The translations under genes and the position numbers were made by a program. Below the pieces are notes generated by a model that was not told where the DNA came from, did not search any database, and worked only from the letters and a program-made list of their open reading frames with translations. From assembly GCA_015146655.1 (NCBI GenBank), contig VKHL01000060.1:99416-163415 (forward strand): a stretch of 64,000 nt of DNA, written 5' to 3'. The DNA comes from Ochromonas danica (Eukaryota; Sar; Chrysophyceae; Chromulinales; Chromulinaceae). This document shows positions 41,522 through 53,200 of this stretch, in pieces. Positions within the stretch are counted from its first letter, which is position 1; every line of letters begins with the position of its first letter.

Positions 41522-43340
41522 TTAGAGTACTTCCAGGTCTGTTGAAGCAGGCTGTTGAACAAGCTTCATTAGCGAAGAAGAACGAGAAAGAGTCTTTGTA
41601 ATCTTCTGTTGTATATCCTTCTTGAGTTTTGCCACTTGCTTCGCGCGATACGCTACTGAAGAAACCACCTTTTTCTGAACCCATTTCATTGGCGGTAACG
41701 AGGCTAAAATAAGAAGGAGAACATAACACACCACCATGGCCGAGAGAATACACTCTTCTACCCATGTACGATATCGCTTCAAAAGCAAGCGATGAAACTG
41801 CAATTGAATTGCTCGATCTTGAGGAAGAATAACATGCTGCCATCGAGGCCACCACCCATCCTTCGCTTTTGTTGATGTAGTATGACGAATAATAGAGTCA
41901 CCACTTTTGTTGGCTGGTTGCGACCACAAGAGAGGAAAATTGCGTACAAGTTGCCGCCTTGCCTCCGGGGCTACTGGATCATCGCGAAAGTATTGAAAGA
42001 AAAAGTCTGATGCCAGCCCTTCATCACTCAAGCTCACAATGAGGTTTTGATCGATACGGACTTCAAACAACTCGGAAATTTCACCATGCGCATCTTTGAT
42101 ACCTTGCTTCCAGGTGAAGAGAATCTGCATTCCAGCGGGGCATTCCGCAGCATCATATCGCTTCGTTGCCTCCGCAAGGATATCCTACAGCCACAAAAAT
42201 AAACATTAGGCAATCAACTCAAGCTAGCGATACTGTATACTAACCTTATGATTTGGGGCAAGAAGAAGTTCCTCTACTAATCCTTGCACAATCACATCCT
42301 TTGGCAAAGTCATAGCCAGCTTGATTACAAGGCTGCGATCAAAGGAGACTGTAGAAGAAGCCATCATTTGCAAGAAGTCTTCGTTTCGTTGTAACTCAGC
42401 CGAAGACAGACCATGAAACGATGCTAAAGCTGGATCAATACGAGCAGCTTCGATATCAACATACCATCCCAGATCATAGACATTCCAAGTCATACCAAAT
42501 ACATTCTGAAATAATAATAATGAAAATCAGAAAATATTGAGTGGAATCAAATGACAATCAAGACAGTATTCTTACTTTTGTGAAGAGTCCAGCACCCATG
42601 AGAACTTGTCTGTTATGCTGATTCAATGGAAGGTAGGCATCTAGATTACGAGGTAGATGCTGTCCACTCTTTTCACACTCCCACTCTCCCTCTTCTAATA
42701 GATACTCCTCTTGTGCATTTCCATTACCTTTCTCTTTCTGTAATTTAGATAAAATAGTCTCTTCCAGAAGCAGCTCTTCTTCATCTGCATTCATCCTTTC
42801 ACCTTCAAAAGGAACTACCATTAAAGGTGTATAGTGATAGTTGCAATCTGCTAGTAGGCGACTACTACCATGAACAATACAGCTTTCTCCTAAAAGTTTC
42901 CCCATTCCACCATGAGAGATAAGTCTCCCTGTCAAGGCATCATATCTCCAATAGATATTTGATGGCCATGGTGCTTTACGTTGACAAGATCTTAATTTCA
43001 ATCCATTACCACGCCAACTTCTTCCTAGACAAGCATTTTCTGACTCTTCATTATCTTGGTTAAAAGGTTGAAGTGTGATTCCTCGTTCTGTTTGAGTCCA
43101 ATTCCAAATATTCGTCTCACTACAATCTCCAAATCCATAGGAGCCTAAGCAACTATCCGTTTTTTCATCCATGATCCAAACTAAGCCATTCTCTGGCATA
43201 CTTTGATTATGAAAATGACTACCACATAAGAAATCATCACAATTATGTACAAGTAGACTCCTATGAAAAGTATTCGTATCAATTAGTAGGAATGCCCATA
43301 AGAGAGATAACTTTCTAGCACGTAATTTATTGCTTGTCAT
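41522..43340 (-). CDS. Membrane protein with ricin-B-like N-terminal and chalcone-isomerase-like C-terminal regions
   Basis: Three exons (43340-42576, 42505-42245, 42184-41522) give 562 residues. An N-terminal hydrophobic segment (KLSLLWAFLLIDTN) suggests a signal or anchor. Residues about 50-180 contain Cys and Trp pairs (NGLVWIMDEKTDSCLGSYGFG; ACLGRSWRGNGLKLRSCQ; IYWRYDALTGRLISHGGMG) in the spacing of a ricin-B beta-trefoil. Residues about 255-450 read like a chalcone-isomerase fold: NVFGMTWNVYDLGWYVDIEAA, LVIKLAMTLPKDVIV, ILFTWKQGI, then LASDFFFQYFRDDPVAPEARRQL. Near the C-terminus, SAMVVCYVLLLILASLPP is a membrane span followed by a basic tail. The CHI-like fold binds fatty acids in some families, so lipid or ligand binding at an endomembrane is possible but unproven. 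Catalytic CHI residues are not evident. Confidence 0.62.
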
Positions 43341-43807
43341 CTCTTCTGCACTCTTTCTCTTCTTCCTCTATCTCTAGTATCTCAGAGACTAGAGTACACT
43401 ATAGTTAGTAGTTAGTTGGTAATCAATCGTGTATTGTAGACTATTTGATTCTATTTTGGTTGTGAATTCAATGACGGTGGCTCACAGCAGAGGAAGAACG
43501 GAAACGAACTGAAATCACTGACCTCATCGCCCAACACTGAAAATCCCAGCACCACTTCATCTGCAACCGCACCAACTTCAACCAAACCACCCGCCCTTCC
43601 CGGTCACTTCCACCGCAATACAATAATATATAACAATGATCAGAACGTAATTTATTAAATGGTTAGTCTAATAGATCTTAATGTTAAGCCTACTATCTAG
43701 CTACTATCATCGCAAGAGCTAATCTAACCAAATCAAAATAAAATTCATTGGAATCTAACAAAGAAGAATAAACAAACTAAAGCGTCCCCTAGAGCAAGTT
43801 AATCGCT
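43341..43807. other. Intergenic region between kinase 3' end and CHI-like gene 5' end
   Basis: The half near 43341-43520 is the likely promoter of the minus-strand CHI-like gene and contains CAGTTCGTTTCC and TTTCAGTGTT on the minus strand. The half near 43621-43807 is AT-rich 3' flank of the kinase. No other gene is seen. Confidence 0.4.
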
Positions 43808-46431
43808 CTATTTAGTTGTTGGAGGGAGGGGAGGAGCAACAGTCTGTGAAGGAGCAGTTGGTAAAGGAGTAGAAGGTGCTGCTGAAAAAGAAAATCCCGA
43901 GAAAGCCTCTCGCATCTATAGAAAAATACAAACCACCCAGTTAGTCCGAACGAGGAGGGACACGATGGTCGAAAGACACACACAGTATACACACACAGTA
44001 TACACACATAGTACACACACACTGTACCTTTGCCTCACGACTTCGACTTCGACTATCTTTGCCTTTTGTCTTCCCACTTCCATTTCCACTAATATTACTC
44101 TTATTGCTATTATTCTCTCCTCCAGGTACACCCATAGGGGTAGCTGTAGTGGTTAGTCGAGCTCTTTGCCACTCTCTTTCTTCATCAGAATCAAGAGATA
44201 AATGAGCAGAGAGCTTGGTAAAGTCCGTATCAAAGTTACATGTATCATAGATATCCTTGGGTTTAGGTGGTAGATAAGGTGGCATAACAACATGATGACG
44301 ATCTTCTTCATTGGTCCATCGTTTAGCAGGAGATGATTGCTGCTGAGGATGAGGATGATAAGGATGATAAGCAAGTAATGAAGCAAAGTCCAAGTCCTGG
44401 AAGAAAGGATGTTGTTGAAGATATAGAGGATTCTTCTCCTCCCCACCACTACCACTACCACTATTACCATTGGTAGTATTAACAACAATACTACCAGATG
44501 AGCTCACTGTGGTATAGTTAGATGGTAGATAGAGACGTTTCTCAGGTTCCCTACAGAGTAAAGCTCGTACTAGACTCTGTGCATCTAGACTAATGACTTG
44601 TCTCTGAGCAGGGAAGTTTAATTGTCGATAGAGAATCTTATCACACATACATAGAAAATCACGATCAAAGAATGGTGGTCGACCAATTAATAACTCATAG
44701 CAGACAATGCCTAATGACCACCAATCAACCATAGTACCATAACCTGTACTTTGTTTACGATGTAAGATCATCTCTGGTGAGAGATATTCAGGTGTTCCAC
44801 AGAAGGTCATATCTACAGACTGCATACTATGTCCTCCAGGACCTTTACGAGGATTTTGTAATCGTTTACTTAGACCAAAGTCTGTTAACTTGACATGACC
44901 ATGACTATCTAATAAGATATTCTCTGGTTTTAGATCACGATAGATTATATTATGAGCATGAAGATGAGCTAATGCTAAAGCAACTTCAGCACAATAGAAA
45001 CGCATCATGCCTAATAATGGTACAGTAAGGGATAATAGTTAGTCATATGGTTATTCCATGGAAAAATAGTTAATCAGATTGTTATTCCATGGAATAGTAG
45101 TTACCTTCAGTAAACTTTCTCAATCTCTTGAGATGAAAGAAGAGCTCTCCACCAGGACAATACTCAGTAACCATGAAGAGCTTCTGTTTTGTCTGGAAAG
45201 CACAATAGAGAGAGAGGACAAAGGGATGGCGTATAGTGGCCAGGATGTAGCGCTCAGTGAGTGTGTGCTCTACTTGTTGTCTACGCATGACCTCAGACTT
45301 GAGAAGTACTTTCATGGCATAGACATTTGATAGACCATGAGATCGAACTAAGAAGACTTTACCAAAACTACAGTATCAACAGCATCAACAATAGCATTTA
45401 ATAAATGATGTAGTAAGTTGGAAATGATGATCTCATAGTAACTAACCTTCCCTTTCCTAAGACTTTAATGATGAAGAAGTCTTGGATTGTCATTGCTTTG
45501 CGATGATGATGATGGTGACTATGATTGCCTTGTTGAACTACTCCACTACCCCCTACTGTTCCACCTCCTGTAGGGTCACTTGATGAGTTAGAGGCAGTAG
45601 TTGTTTGGCCTTGATGACTACCCGAAGTAATGGAGAGGTTGGTTAATGATCTTCGAATACTACCACTACCATAACTTCGTCGCGTACGTTCTCGAGATAT
45701 ATGAATCTCTACTTCTAAAAAGATAGCTAACAACACACACACACACACGCACACACACGCACATGTTAATAAGTAATAGACGTAGTAACACTAATACTAG
45801 TAATAAAAGGAAAATAAAGGATGTTAAGTTGTTTGTCATGCTAACCTAATTCCATCAATGGAGGAGTGAACGTGACTAACTGACTTAAGAAGACATTTAA
45901 TGCTTGTTGACGTGCTTTTAATGCACTTTTTGATAAATTAAATAACCAAACTTTCTTTGGAAAAGTAATTTCTTCTATTGTTGTAGGATGAATCTTTATT
46001 AATTCTTTTCTTAATTCACGAAATTGAGTATATCGTCTCTCAACAATCCATTTTAATCCAGATTGTAAAGCAACATGAATACAATAGGCAGCATAGATTG
46101 TACCATCATATTCCTTCTTCATCTTATACGAGAAGATCTCTGCGGAGGTGATGACTTGATTGTCAGGACCTGTGAAAGCATCTTGTAATGCAGTGAGAGA
46201 CATGGTTGACACTGCACCTGCTGGATGGATAGAAGAGAGGGTACGATCATTATAAGCAAGTGGTGGATGATGATGATTGAATCGATAAGGGACATTAATT
46301 GAGTCAATTGATGGTATGGTGTCATCATGTGATGATGGAGATGGAGGACGAATTGTAGTAGAAATAGGAGGAGGAGGAGGAATCTTATCAGATGAAGAGG
46401 TAGAGGATAGTATCTTCCGGTCTAAACTCAT
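43808..46431 (-). CDS. PX domain-containing AGC-family serine/threonine kinase (SGK/S6K-like)
   Basis: Five exons (46431-45846, 45726-45447, 45367-45105, 45010-44028, 43915-43808) sum to 740 codons. A PX domain (about residues 85-200; ERRYTQFRELRKEL is the phosphoinositide-binding helix region) should bring the enzyme to PI3P-bearing endosomes. The kinase domain begins VLGKGSFGKVFLV (P-loop rebuilt across an intron). It has the ATP lysine in YAMKVLLK, the catalytic YRDLKPENILL, LTDFGLSK, the activation loop MTFCGTPEYLSPE whose threonine is the PDK1-type site, and DWWSLGIVCYELLIG. The AGC C-terminal tail ends in FSGFSF, a textbook hydrophobic motif carried on a separate last exon after a (CA)n-rich intron. 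An ATP-Mg-dependent growth or stress kinase downstream of PI3K/TOR is the family expectation. Gly/Ser and His runs lie in the linkers. Confidence 0.92.
45054..45094. promoter_or_regulatory. Two TTCCATGGAA dyads inside a kinase intron
   Basis: Perfect palindromes at 45054-45063 and 45085-45094 sit in a 41-bp tandem duplication (GTTATTCCATGGAA...) within the intron between 45010 and 45105. This is the only dyad pair in the window that is not in a gene's 5' flank, so it may be repeat-borne. Confidence 0.3.
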
Positions 46432-47271
46432 CTCTTCTATCCAATTGACTTACACACTGACTCACTGAATTGACTGAATTGACTCACTGACTGACTGACG
46501 GACTGACTGACCACAAGGCTAAACAAGGCAGAGGCTAGAGAGGTTAGAGTAGGACTACTAGTTAGTACTACTCTTCTACTACCTCTCACTAGACTACAAC
46601 TACTACTACCCTTCTTCTTCTATTGGGAGAAGAAAGAAATATCAACAGAATTATTATTATTATTATCTTTTAAATAACTAATAAGAGAATAACTTCTTCC
46701 TCTCTACTTTGTCTTTTCCACTTTCTTTAGAAAAGAATATAAGATCAAGATAAAGATAGGAAAAAAATTCTTTTTCCAGTACTGTAATCTGTCAGAGGAG
46801 AATGAATAATTCAATATTTCCTCACAGAGTAGTGAGGGCATCATTTCCCTCACAGCCTTGCTGGGAGCCAGTCCTCCTCCTCTAGCCTAGCCCTCTAGCC
46901 TAGCCCTCTAGCCTAGCCCTCTAGCCTAGCCCTCTAGCCTAGCCTTCTAGCCTAGCCTTCTAGCCTAGCCTTCTAGCCTAGCCTTCTAGCCAGGATACAC
47001 AATTGTGTATTTGTTTAAGTTAATTTGTGTATTTTCTCAATAGTAATGGATAACTGCTCACTGATGACTGACCTTGACCTTTCAATCAAATCAAAAAGAC
47101 ATTGAATTGTATTGAAGAGGAGTCAATCCACCTGAAAAGACTCTAATCATTTGATTCTACTCTTATCAAGATCATCATTATCTTCATTGTTTATTGTCAC
47201 TATTCTTTCTAAAAGGATACTACTTTCATTTTCAGTTTCAGTTTCAGTTTCTCTTCTCTACTATCTAATTC
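46432..47271. promoter_or_regulatory. Divergent promoter region between PX-AGC kinase and giant C2 gene
   Basis: The two genes start back to back over 840 bases. It contains a (TGAC)n/(TGAAT)n tract (46455-46510), an (ATT)n run near 46652-46668, a 13-bp minisatellite (46881-46992), and three tandem TTTCAG hexamers at 47230-47247, only 25-40 nt before the C2 gene start codon. I see no additional reading frame. Confidence 0.5.
46881..46992 (+). repeat. 13-bp minisatellite (TCTAGCCTAGCCC)
   Basis: Eight tandem copies occur at 13-bp spacing. The first four end in CCC and the later ones carry a C-to-T change (CCT), so a variant copy spread through half the array. Confidence 0.93.
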
Positions 47272-50200
47272 ATGGAGGTTCCTTCCTTACGTCCTGAATT
47301 AGGATATGAGCTATTGAAAGTCATTCTCTTACGAGAAAGCTATCTAAAACGACTAGACCAATCTCTCATCAAGCATCATGGTCAAGTCGATATGACGATC
47401 ATTGGTCTCTTTGATGTCTTACGTGAACTAACTGTCACTATTATTGAATTAATTATTGAATGGGAACAAGCACAAGTACATTATCCACATCAGATTTTAC
47501 CTTTTCTATGGAATAATGAAAATTATTTGAAAAAGATATTAACGGATATGAATCCTTTCTTAAAGTATCCTACCATACAAGAATGGTTTGGATTTTCAGT
47601 TGAAGATAATCCTTTCCTAGTCCCTCCTGAAGCTTTTCGTAGTCAACCTGCTATAGTAATCCCTGAAGAAGCTTATTTAGTCTTTGGTCAGGCAGTGGAT
47701 CTATCTCGTGCTATTCATAAGAAGGTCAAGTCTGGCCCCTATACTAAATCTCCTTATACTACTCCTATCATCAATGATCCTGAAGTATTCACACATCTCT
47801 CTGCTAAGAATAAGCTAAATCGTAAATTTAAGAGTAAGCTAGCAGGTATAGCAGGTGGAGGAGGTGGTGGGGAAGAGGAGGTAGCACTCACTATCCAGCA
47901 ACAAGGAGCATTAAATCAAGGCAATGTGAAAGTTGCTGGATATAATCCTTTCCTTTGTTATTTATCTGCTGAGATGCTAGAGCGAATAAGATGTTGCTTT
48001 GAGAAGCTTCTCTCTGTCATGGTAGCAGATCACACCTCCTCCTCCTCCTCCTCCTTGCCTACGATAGGAAGAATCAAAGAGAAAATAGCTCAGGAAGAGG
48101 AACTAATTGCAGCTATTGAAGGCAAGAAGTCAATGCAGGAGCTGGTGGAGGAGGAGGATGGTAGTATTGATCAAGCAGGCTTTCTCACTTCTCTGAAGGA
48201 TCACTCCAAGCAACACTATAGGGACATGGACCAGACCATATCCACTCACCGCTATCTCATTGTCTCTTCCTTAGCCAAGGAGCAAAGACAAGAACAAGAA
48301 CAGTCTGCCTTGACCTTCTGGACACCTCATGAGGTTCATTTACAGAAGCAAGTACAAAGGAAAGGAGGAGAGCTATTCACTATTACTGTCACTTCTACAG
48401 CAGGTCGAATGAAGACTCCATCACGTAAACCACGATATGAACGAATGGCAGTGGAACTTACTCAGACGAGAGAAGAGATGGAGCGTCATGGAATGGTCAT
48501 GGAAGATGCATGGAGTCGCATCTGTTGTGTGGAATATCGACAACAACAACTACTACAACAAAAGGAGAGAGAGAACGAAAAGAAAGAGTCGGAGTTGACA
48601 AGTCATAGAATAGGAGAAACGAATGGGGTTGAAGGTGGTGGGGTAGAAGCTGTGAGTACCGTTGAAGGGGGTGGTAGTGGTAGTACCGTTGAACCACTCC
48701 CCGCGCAACTAACAATAGCGGCAGATAGAAGACCATCCTCGGTCACCTTTCTACCACCTGTCCAAGAAGCTAGTAAAACAGTTGGAGTAGAGACGATACC
48801 AGGTGAAGGAGGAGCAGCAGGAGGAGGAGGAGAGGAGGTGAAGAAATGGCCTGGAGATCAAGAACAAGCTTTAATTGATCAATTATATCTTATCTTTCAA
48901 CATCGACGAGCAGCTGTAGACTATCTATCTCGTCGATATAGACTCTTATCAACTATCTATTTAGAGTTTTCTCTAGTAGCGGAAGGAAAAGATCTCTTAT
49001 CTCCAACTAAACAATATCAACGTTATCAATTGGGTGAAGGACAAAGTCGATGGGAGGATGAAGAAGTCGCAATTCAACGAGAAGAAGTCGCTATTTCACG
49101 GATTCAACGGACTTTACGACGTAAGTATGGATCCGTTTTACGTCGTATAGAGATGCAAAAACGCGATCATGCAGCGAAGAAGATACAAACAGTTTATCGT
49201 ATCCATCATGCACATAATGAGATTATTGACTATATTCAAAAATGTCGATTAGCTAAGATGGTATATACCTTATATCGTGTTAAACAAGCTGCTTCATTAC
49301 GTGCACAACTCTATTCTGATTATCTACTTCGATCAGCTGTCTATCTAATTCAAAGATGTTATCGTGGTTATCTAGGTCGTAAGAAGTTAGCATTAAAAAG
49401 AAAGTTTATCTATGCATTAAAACAAGCAGAAGAATGTGTTTCCATTCATACATTACGACCTGGTGATATAGAAGAATTAGCTGATGTAATAGAGACTTTC
49501 TTAGATGATTACACGTTAACTTTACCTCTCCCTATCTTAACCATCTTACGAGGTGTATTATATCTATTAAATCAAGATCAACCTGAATATGTTATAATGA
49601 ATAATAGAGAAGGTTATACAGAGAAGAAGTATATCTATGCTAGTAATGCATCATGGGAAGCAATGAAGTTAATCTTACGTCGTAAAGGTAGATTTCTACG
49701 TCGATTAAGAGCTTTTATTAATCATTCCTTACCACCAAATGCTTCTTATTTACTCTTCTCGACGAATTGTGTAATTCACTTAGAGAGTATTGTGAAATTC
49801 ATTAGTGAGGAAGATCTTGATCTAGTAGGTAAAGAGAATATAACAAGTAAAGCCAAGCATAGTATACGATGTATCTATCATTATCTAATACATCTTTATA
49901 CAGCTTATACTTTACAAGGAAATTTCCCAGAATATTTTACACCTTCTTTACCTTCATGGTATCGTTCCTTATTACATTGTAAAGAAGATTATGATAAAGC
50001 TGAAATATCACGTAAATTAGAACATTATATACAAACAAGATTAGAAGAATATAAAAGACATCAAGCTAGATTAGGTAAAAAATATAAACATTTATCACCT
50101 GCTATACAATCGAATCAAACGCGTTTATATCATGTACGACAACATTATAACCGTATGAAGTTGAAGTTGAAGTCTAACCTTGAAGATCTGAAAGGACATG

Positions 50201-53200
50201 AAGATCAACAATTAGCTACTTTAGAAGCTATTGTACGTGCTAAGACATTAGCATTCCAAGTAGCATTAGGAGATTATCATGAATATCGTAAAATAGCATT
50301 AATCCCTAGTGAAAGTCATTTAAAGGAATTACACTATCACATTGATCATAAGCAAATTGCATTATTATTAGCACAAGGAGAATTAGAATATAAACAATTA
50401 TTATTTACAAGATATCGTAATTATCGTGATTTTGATAAACATGGTTCATGGAAACATATCTATGCTTATGTTTATGATTTAGGGAAAGTGAAAGCTGATT
50501 TATATGTGCTATTAGAAGGATATAAACTATTATTACGAGAAGTGGGAGGAGTGGAATATCTACCGGATCTCCAAGGAGAGCCGTTAGACCGTTACAAAGT
50601 GATTCAAAGCCGTACTATGGAGTTACTAGAAGAAAAGAAAATTTTAGAGAGGACGATAGAGAAAGAATGTCAACTACAATATCAACAATTATTAGAGATG
50701 GTCTATCAAGATCAACATGTTAGACATAAATCATCACCACCACCTCCTACTACTACTACTACTACTACTACCACTCCTGCTCCTGCTCCTCCTCCTCCTC
50801 CTCCTGCCACTACTACTGGTACAACAGGGTATATAGCACCAAGTGAGTGGGATAAGGTAACAAGCTATGAGAAAGACTATGAAGAAGAAGAGAATCTTCA
50901 ATGTTGTCGTCGTGACTATGAGAAGGAATTCCGTAAGAAGCGTAAGTTAGAGACACTATCACTACCCTCCCCCCAGACATGGACCCCCTCCTTGCTCTTC
51001 CTCGATGCTAAGCTACCCATGGCCTTTATTACCTTCCTTGTGCAATGGCTTGCACATTATAGGTTTATGCTATTTGATACCACTACCTCCTCCTCCTCCT
51101 CCTCCTCCTCCTCCTCCATGGATCGTCGAATCTTTCAAGAAGAGATTCAACGTCATCTAGATCAACAACATAATCTCATCTTTCTTCTACCTCATTCTTA
51201 TCATCCCTATCAGACGGTAGTCATGGACAACTACCTCATGCGACTCAAGGAGGTGCTGCTACCTCGACCACGCTGTGTCTACCTCTCCGCTGACGAGGTC
51301 TTCACTACAGGCATGGCAAAGAAGAGTTGGGGTGGTCAGGCTATCTACCGTTCTCTTATGGAGTGGTGGACAGAGAGTGCAGCAGGAGGAGGAGGAGGAG
51401 GTGGTGGTGGTGGTGGTAGTAGTGGAGGTAATCCTCCTCCTCCTCCTCCTCCTCCTGCTACTACTACTCCAGTAGTGGGTAATGGTGACAAGAAGGTAGC
51501 TGTTACCTCTCCTCCTCCTGCTACTGCTACTGCTACTACTACCTCTGGTAGTGCATGTCAAGACCTTCTCTCTATCATGAATAGCTACCGCAAGATACAA
51601 GCAGCAGGCAATAGAGAAGGAGGAGCAGGAGGAGGAGGAGGTAGTGGTAGTGGTAGAGTCAACTATACCCACCAGCGAATGGAGGAGATTAATAGACCTC
51701 TCTTAGAGAGGTACCACGGAGCAACAGGAGGAGGAGGAGGGGATGGTAGTAGTAGCAGTGAGAGCTTCTATCACTATGACCTCTTAGTGGGTAAGATGAG
51801 AATGATTGGTAGGTACTTCCGCACCATCCTATCCTCCTCCTCCACTACCACCTCCTCCTCCTCCTCCTCCTCCTCCACCCCCTACTTCACTCCTCATTAC
51901 AAGAAGAGCTTCATGGATGACTTCCAAGACTTTCTCTCGAATGTTCGAGTGATGAGTAAGAGAGTGAAGCAAAGCCATGGCTACCTCAACACTCTCAACC
52001 CTCCTCCTCCTCCTGCTGCTGCTACCACTACCACTCATGGCTCACCTAGACGGAATAACAACTCCTTCACCTCGTCTTCTCAAAGTCGTGATAGTCATCG
52101 TAGTAGTGGAGTAAGCAGTGGAGGAGGAGGAGGTGGTAGTGGAGGAGCAGGAGGAGGAGGAGGAGAGGGTAGTAGCTACCGGCAAGACCTAGCACTCAGT
52201 GTCTACCTCTCTGTGCTCTTTGGCATCGATGGACTAGCATTAGGTATCTCCTACCCTGACAAGGAGGTGAGTCGTGCTTTTCTAGCCTTCCGCCACTACC
52301 TCTCTACCTCGGGGGTGCAGGACTTTGCTACCCAACTAGAAGGTCTGACTAGTCGCTTCACCTCCTCCATGGAGGAAGGCATTGAAAAGACTTGTGCAGC
52401 TGTCTTATCGAAGCTTCGTGCGGTTAGTAATAATGCTACCCTACAGAGATGGGCTAGTGAGGTAGCAGCAGGAGGAGGAGGAGGTGGTGGAGGAGGAGGT
52501 CAGCGACTAGAAGGGAATAAGTCTGCATTGCCTGGCGGAAAGCCTTTGGGAAGTCTACCTGGACGAGGACTACCCAATAGAGCCACTGTGGTTGGAGGGG
52601 TAGCAGCAGTAGCAGTAGGAGGAGGAGGAGGAGCAGAAGGTAGTCGAAGCCGGGAGAACAGTGTTACCAACAAGAATAGTAATGCTGGGACTAGCAAAGG
52701 TAGTAGTACTAGTAGTGGTAGTAGTAGTGGAGTAGCAGCAGGAGGAGGAGGAGGAGGAGGTGGTGGTAGTGAGGCAGAGGCTAACCACCACCTCCTCCTA
52801 CTACGAAATCTTCTTCTGCACTACCGAGATAGTGCACGCTGCCCTGCCAGAGCTTGGCTAGTACAATGGATCATCTCTGCTGAGGACTACCTGCAACGGT
52901 AAGATATGAAGACTACCTCTAGCCCTACACCACCTCCTCCTCCTCCACCACCACCACCTCCTAACTCCTAACTGTGTGTACTGTGTGTGTGTTCAGATCG
53001 GTACCTCATGCGCACAGACCATCACCCTTCGATGCTGTTCTGTGTCCACTACCCGATGAGATCTACCTCTGCCTCTCTTCTCCTCCCCCTCCTCCTCCTT
53101 CTACCACACCCTCCTCTTCTACCCAACAGTCATCATCTTCTTCATCAGATCAACAAGAGAAGTCCTTCGCAGAGACTAGCTTTGATCGCACTCGCATGGT

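Noticed and set aside
52899-52996. A gene boundary splitting the giant C2 protein into two genes
   Set aside because: A strong GTAAG donor and a TTCAG acceptor join the frames in phase, the intervening 98 bases are a (CCT)n-rich intron, and no stop or promoter is evident.
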